DNA from: Acanthosoma haemorrhoidale
Taxonomy: Eukaryota > Arthropoda > Insecta > Hemiptera > Acanthosomatidae
Reading direction: 5' to 3'
DNA length: 64,000 nt
Assembly (NCBI GenBank): GCA_930367205.1
Contig: OV884015.1
Coordinates: 81,520,841 to 81,584,840, forward strand
Shown: positions 62,662-64,000 of the stretch, in pieces
How positions within the stretch are numbered: position 1 is the stretch's first letter
Layout of the letters: each line of letters opens with the position of its first letter
Made by a program: the position numbers and the translations under genes
The notes under the pieces: model-generated
What the model saw: only the letters and a program-made list of their open reading frames with translations
What the model was told of the DNA's origin: nothing
Database searches by the model: none

Positions 62662-63430
62662 TATGACCAGATTTGTTACAATTGTTTGTGGTTTTTGATA
62701 GATGATACTGTTTTCAAATTAGCCGAATTAGTTCCGAGGTGGAATTTTCCCATCAATATATGTTTCCCACTTATCAAGTTATATAAACAGTAGGCATTCC
62801 ATATGCATGGATCCAATAAATGGAAAAAATACTTCTTATACCATTTAAAATTTTTCTTTAGGAATGAATGGTGCCTATCATCATATCAAATTTATTCACG
62901 GCAATTAAAATTCATGACACATTTAGGTTTTGTGATCATTTCCTTCGAGTGATAATGAATTTTTGTGTTAACAAATTCTTTAGTGTTGAAAGTCGACAGC
63001 ATATGTGCTTATGCACCTCCCTTATACCATAGCATTTCATGGCTAGTAAATATTTTGACCAGAAACTTGCCTCTCCTTTTATCAATTGTTTATCCATTCC
63101 TAGCATATCTTTGCGTCTTTTTCTCACTAAGCCAAAGCTATTAGTACTATTTTGTGTAAAAAAATAAACAGTGCTGGATTCTTGTGTCAGTTGTCAACAA
63201 ATAATAAATGTCCTTTATCTAAATATGGGCTTAGTAGCTGTACAACAATGTTCCCAGTTTTTCCAATATTTTTACCTGTGTTGGTAATATTGGAGAGGAA
63301 TCCGTCGTAAATAATAAAGTCCACGACAAACCCGGATTGCTTGTCACATAACACAAAGGATTTAATCCCAAATCTATTCCTTTTTGATGGAATATTATAA
63401 AGATATAGAAATTATGACACTAATAAATTT
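62662..63430 (-). pseudogene. piggyBac-like transposase pseudogene in a TM9SF3 intron
   Basis: On the minus strand from about 63425 the reading NRFGIKSFVLCDKQSGFVVD, FIIYDGFLSN, SPYLDKGHLLFVDN and HKNPALFIFLHK follows the DDE domain of piggyBac-type transposases (their usual SKPHKWGIK, LCD, GKGHxLYVDNWYTSPxLF words). A stop follows VDN. It continues with RKRRKDMLGMDKQLIKGEAS, MLSTFN, KPKCVMNFN and FKWYKKYFFHLLDPCIWNAY, the late core and C-terminal part, broken by stops and shifts. The amino end and first catalytic block are absent here. It lies on the same strand as TM9SF3 and upstream of its 61900-62031 exon, so it sits in an intron of that gene. It is a dead relic. Confidence 0.8.
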
Positions 63431-63852
63431 TACCTGATATTCAAACCAAAATTTAATTTTAACTTACTTTGACCCTTGTAACCTCTAAGGGTTGTAAAGT
63501 TAATATAATTATCGTTTAAACAGCTTGGCTGCACGATTTATATCAAATTATCAAAATAGTATCTACTCACATCGACCCCTAGTCCTCATTAAAAAAGTAA
63601 CTAATATCAGGTTATATAATTATTAATAAACAACCTGTGAATTATTAAATTTCTTTATGAATTGACTCTAATTTATTTATACTTACAAAAATCTCAGATA
63701 GGCTTCTGATTTATTTAAAAACTCGTACATTCTACCTAAATTTACTTTGCTATCTTTACAGATTAGAAACCATAATAATCTAAACTACACAGGAAATATT
63801 GAAGTTAATATTGTTTATATCTTCGGGGAATACAACTAATTCTGGTACTCAC

Positions 63853-64000
63853 AGTTGTCGTGAAATATCCAATTTCTTGATGAAATATAAAGCTTTCATC
63901 CATTTCTATGTTCTTCTCCTTGATCTTCTTTAACCCCCACTGCTTAACACTCTTCAGTAATCCAAGACAGAAACTTCTCACATCTCGAGTCTTAATCTTT
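63853..64000 (-). CDS. coding-like exon at the right edge, unidentified
   Basis: Only one minus-strand frame is open here, 49 residues running off the window, with less AT-rich text than its surroundings: KIKTRDVRSFCLGLLKSVKQ, WGLKKIKEKN, MDESFIFHQEIGYFTTT. It ends exactly at a strong donor, ACT|GTGAGT (63852). Its phase would let it splice in frame to the TM9SF3 exon at 62031, but the sequence does not match the conserved stretch that precedes IHWFSIFN in TM9SF3. It may be an exon of a nested or neighbouring gene, part of a transposon, or a divergent TM9SF3 exon. Confidence 0.35.

Overview
This is eukaryotic DNA, AT-rich and intron-bearing, most probably from an insect. The evidence is spliced genes with GT/AG introns, a nuclear tRNA-Glu with internal promoter boxes, animal-type presenilin, hexokinase and TM9SF3 genes, and relics of mariner, piggyBac and Jockey-like elements. 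A hemipteran or other insect with an expanded genome would fit, but nothing here fixes the order or species. Most short open frames in the window are AT-rich chance frames, and real genes occupy only a small part of it.

Layout. 0-11 kb is gene-poor and repeat-rich: a deleted mariner relic (174-410), hammerhead-like motifs, a 125-bp hairpin (3714-3838), a rearranged Jockey-like LINE tail (about 4497-5240), a long fold-back element (about 8290-8645) and a tRNA-Glu(CTC) gene (10968-11039, minus). From 15.1 to 23.1 kb a ten-exon hexokinase gene lies on the minus strand; its exons join in frame to a 475-residue protein. From 24 to 50 kb I find no host coding gene, only transposon relics (mariner, LINE reverse transcriptase, a second Jockey tail), a three-copy 24-bp tandem repeat, a local segmental duplication and a few more GC-rich unexplained islands. 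At 50.3-53.1 kb there is a possible piggyBac end and a set of minus-strand coding-like blocks; two of these splice in frame into an unidentified protein. They lie head-to-head with a complete, intronless presenilin gene (53818-55200, plus). From 58.7 kb to the right edge runs the 3' part of a TM9SF3 gene (minus, seven exons, 369 residues in the window). A DNA transposon with terminal inverted repeats sits just past its 3' end and a piggyBac transposase pseudogene lies just upstream of its first clearly assigned exon.

The three recognised genes are ordinary housekeeping or signalling genes with no sign of a shared pathway: hexokinase starts glycolysis, presenilin is the catalytic subunit of gamma-secretase, and TM9SF3 is an endomembrane nonaspanin. 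Presenilin and TM9SF3 are both membrane proteins of the secretory pathway but their neighbourhood looks incidental. The most notable items are the tryptophan in place of the usual tyrosine beside the catalytic aspartate in presenilin, the unidentified split gene next to it, and the fold-back element carrying hammerhead-like cores. I saw no CRISPR array, operon or clearly novel multi-gene system.
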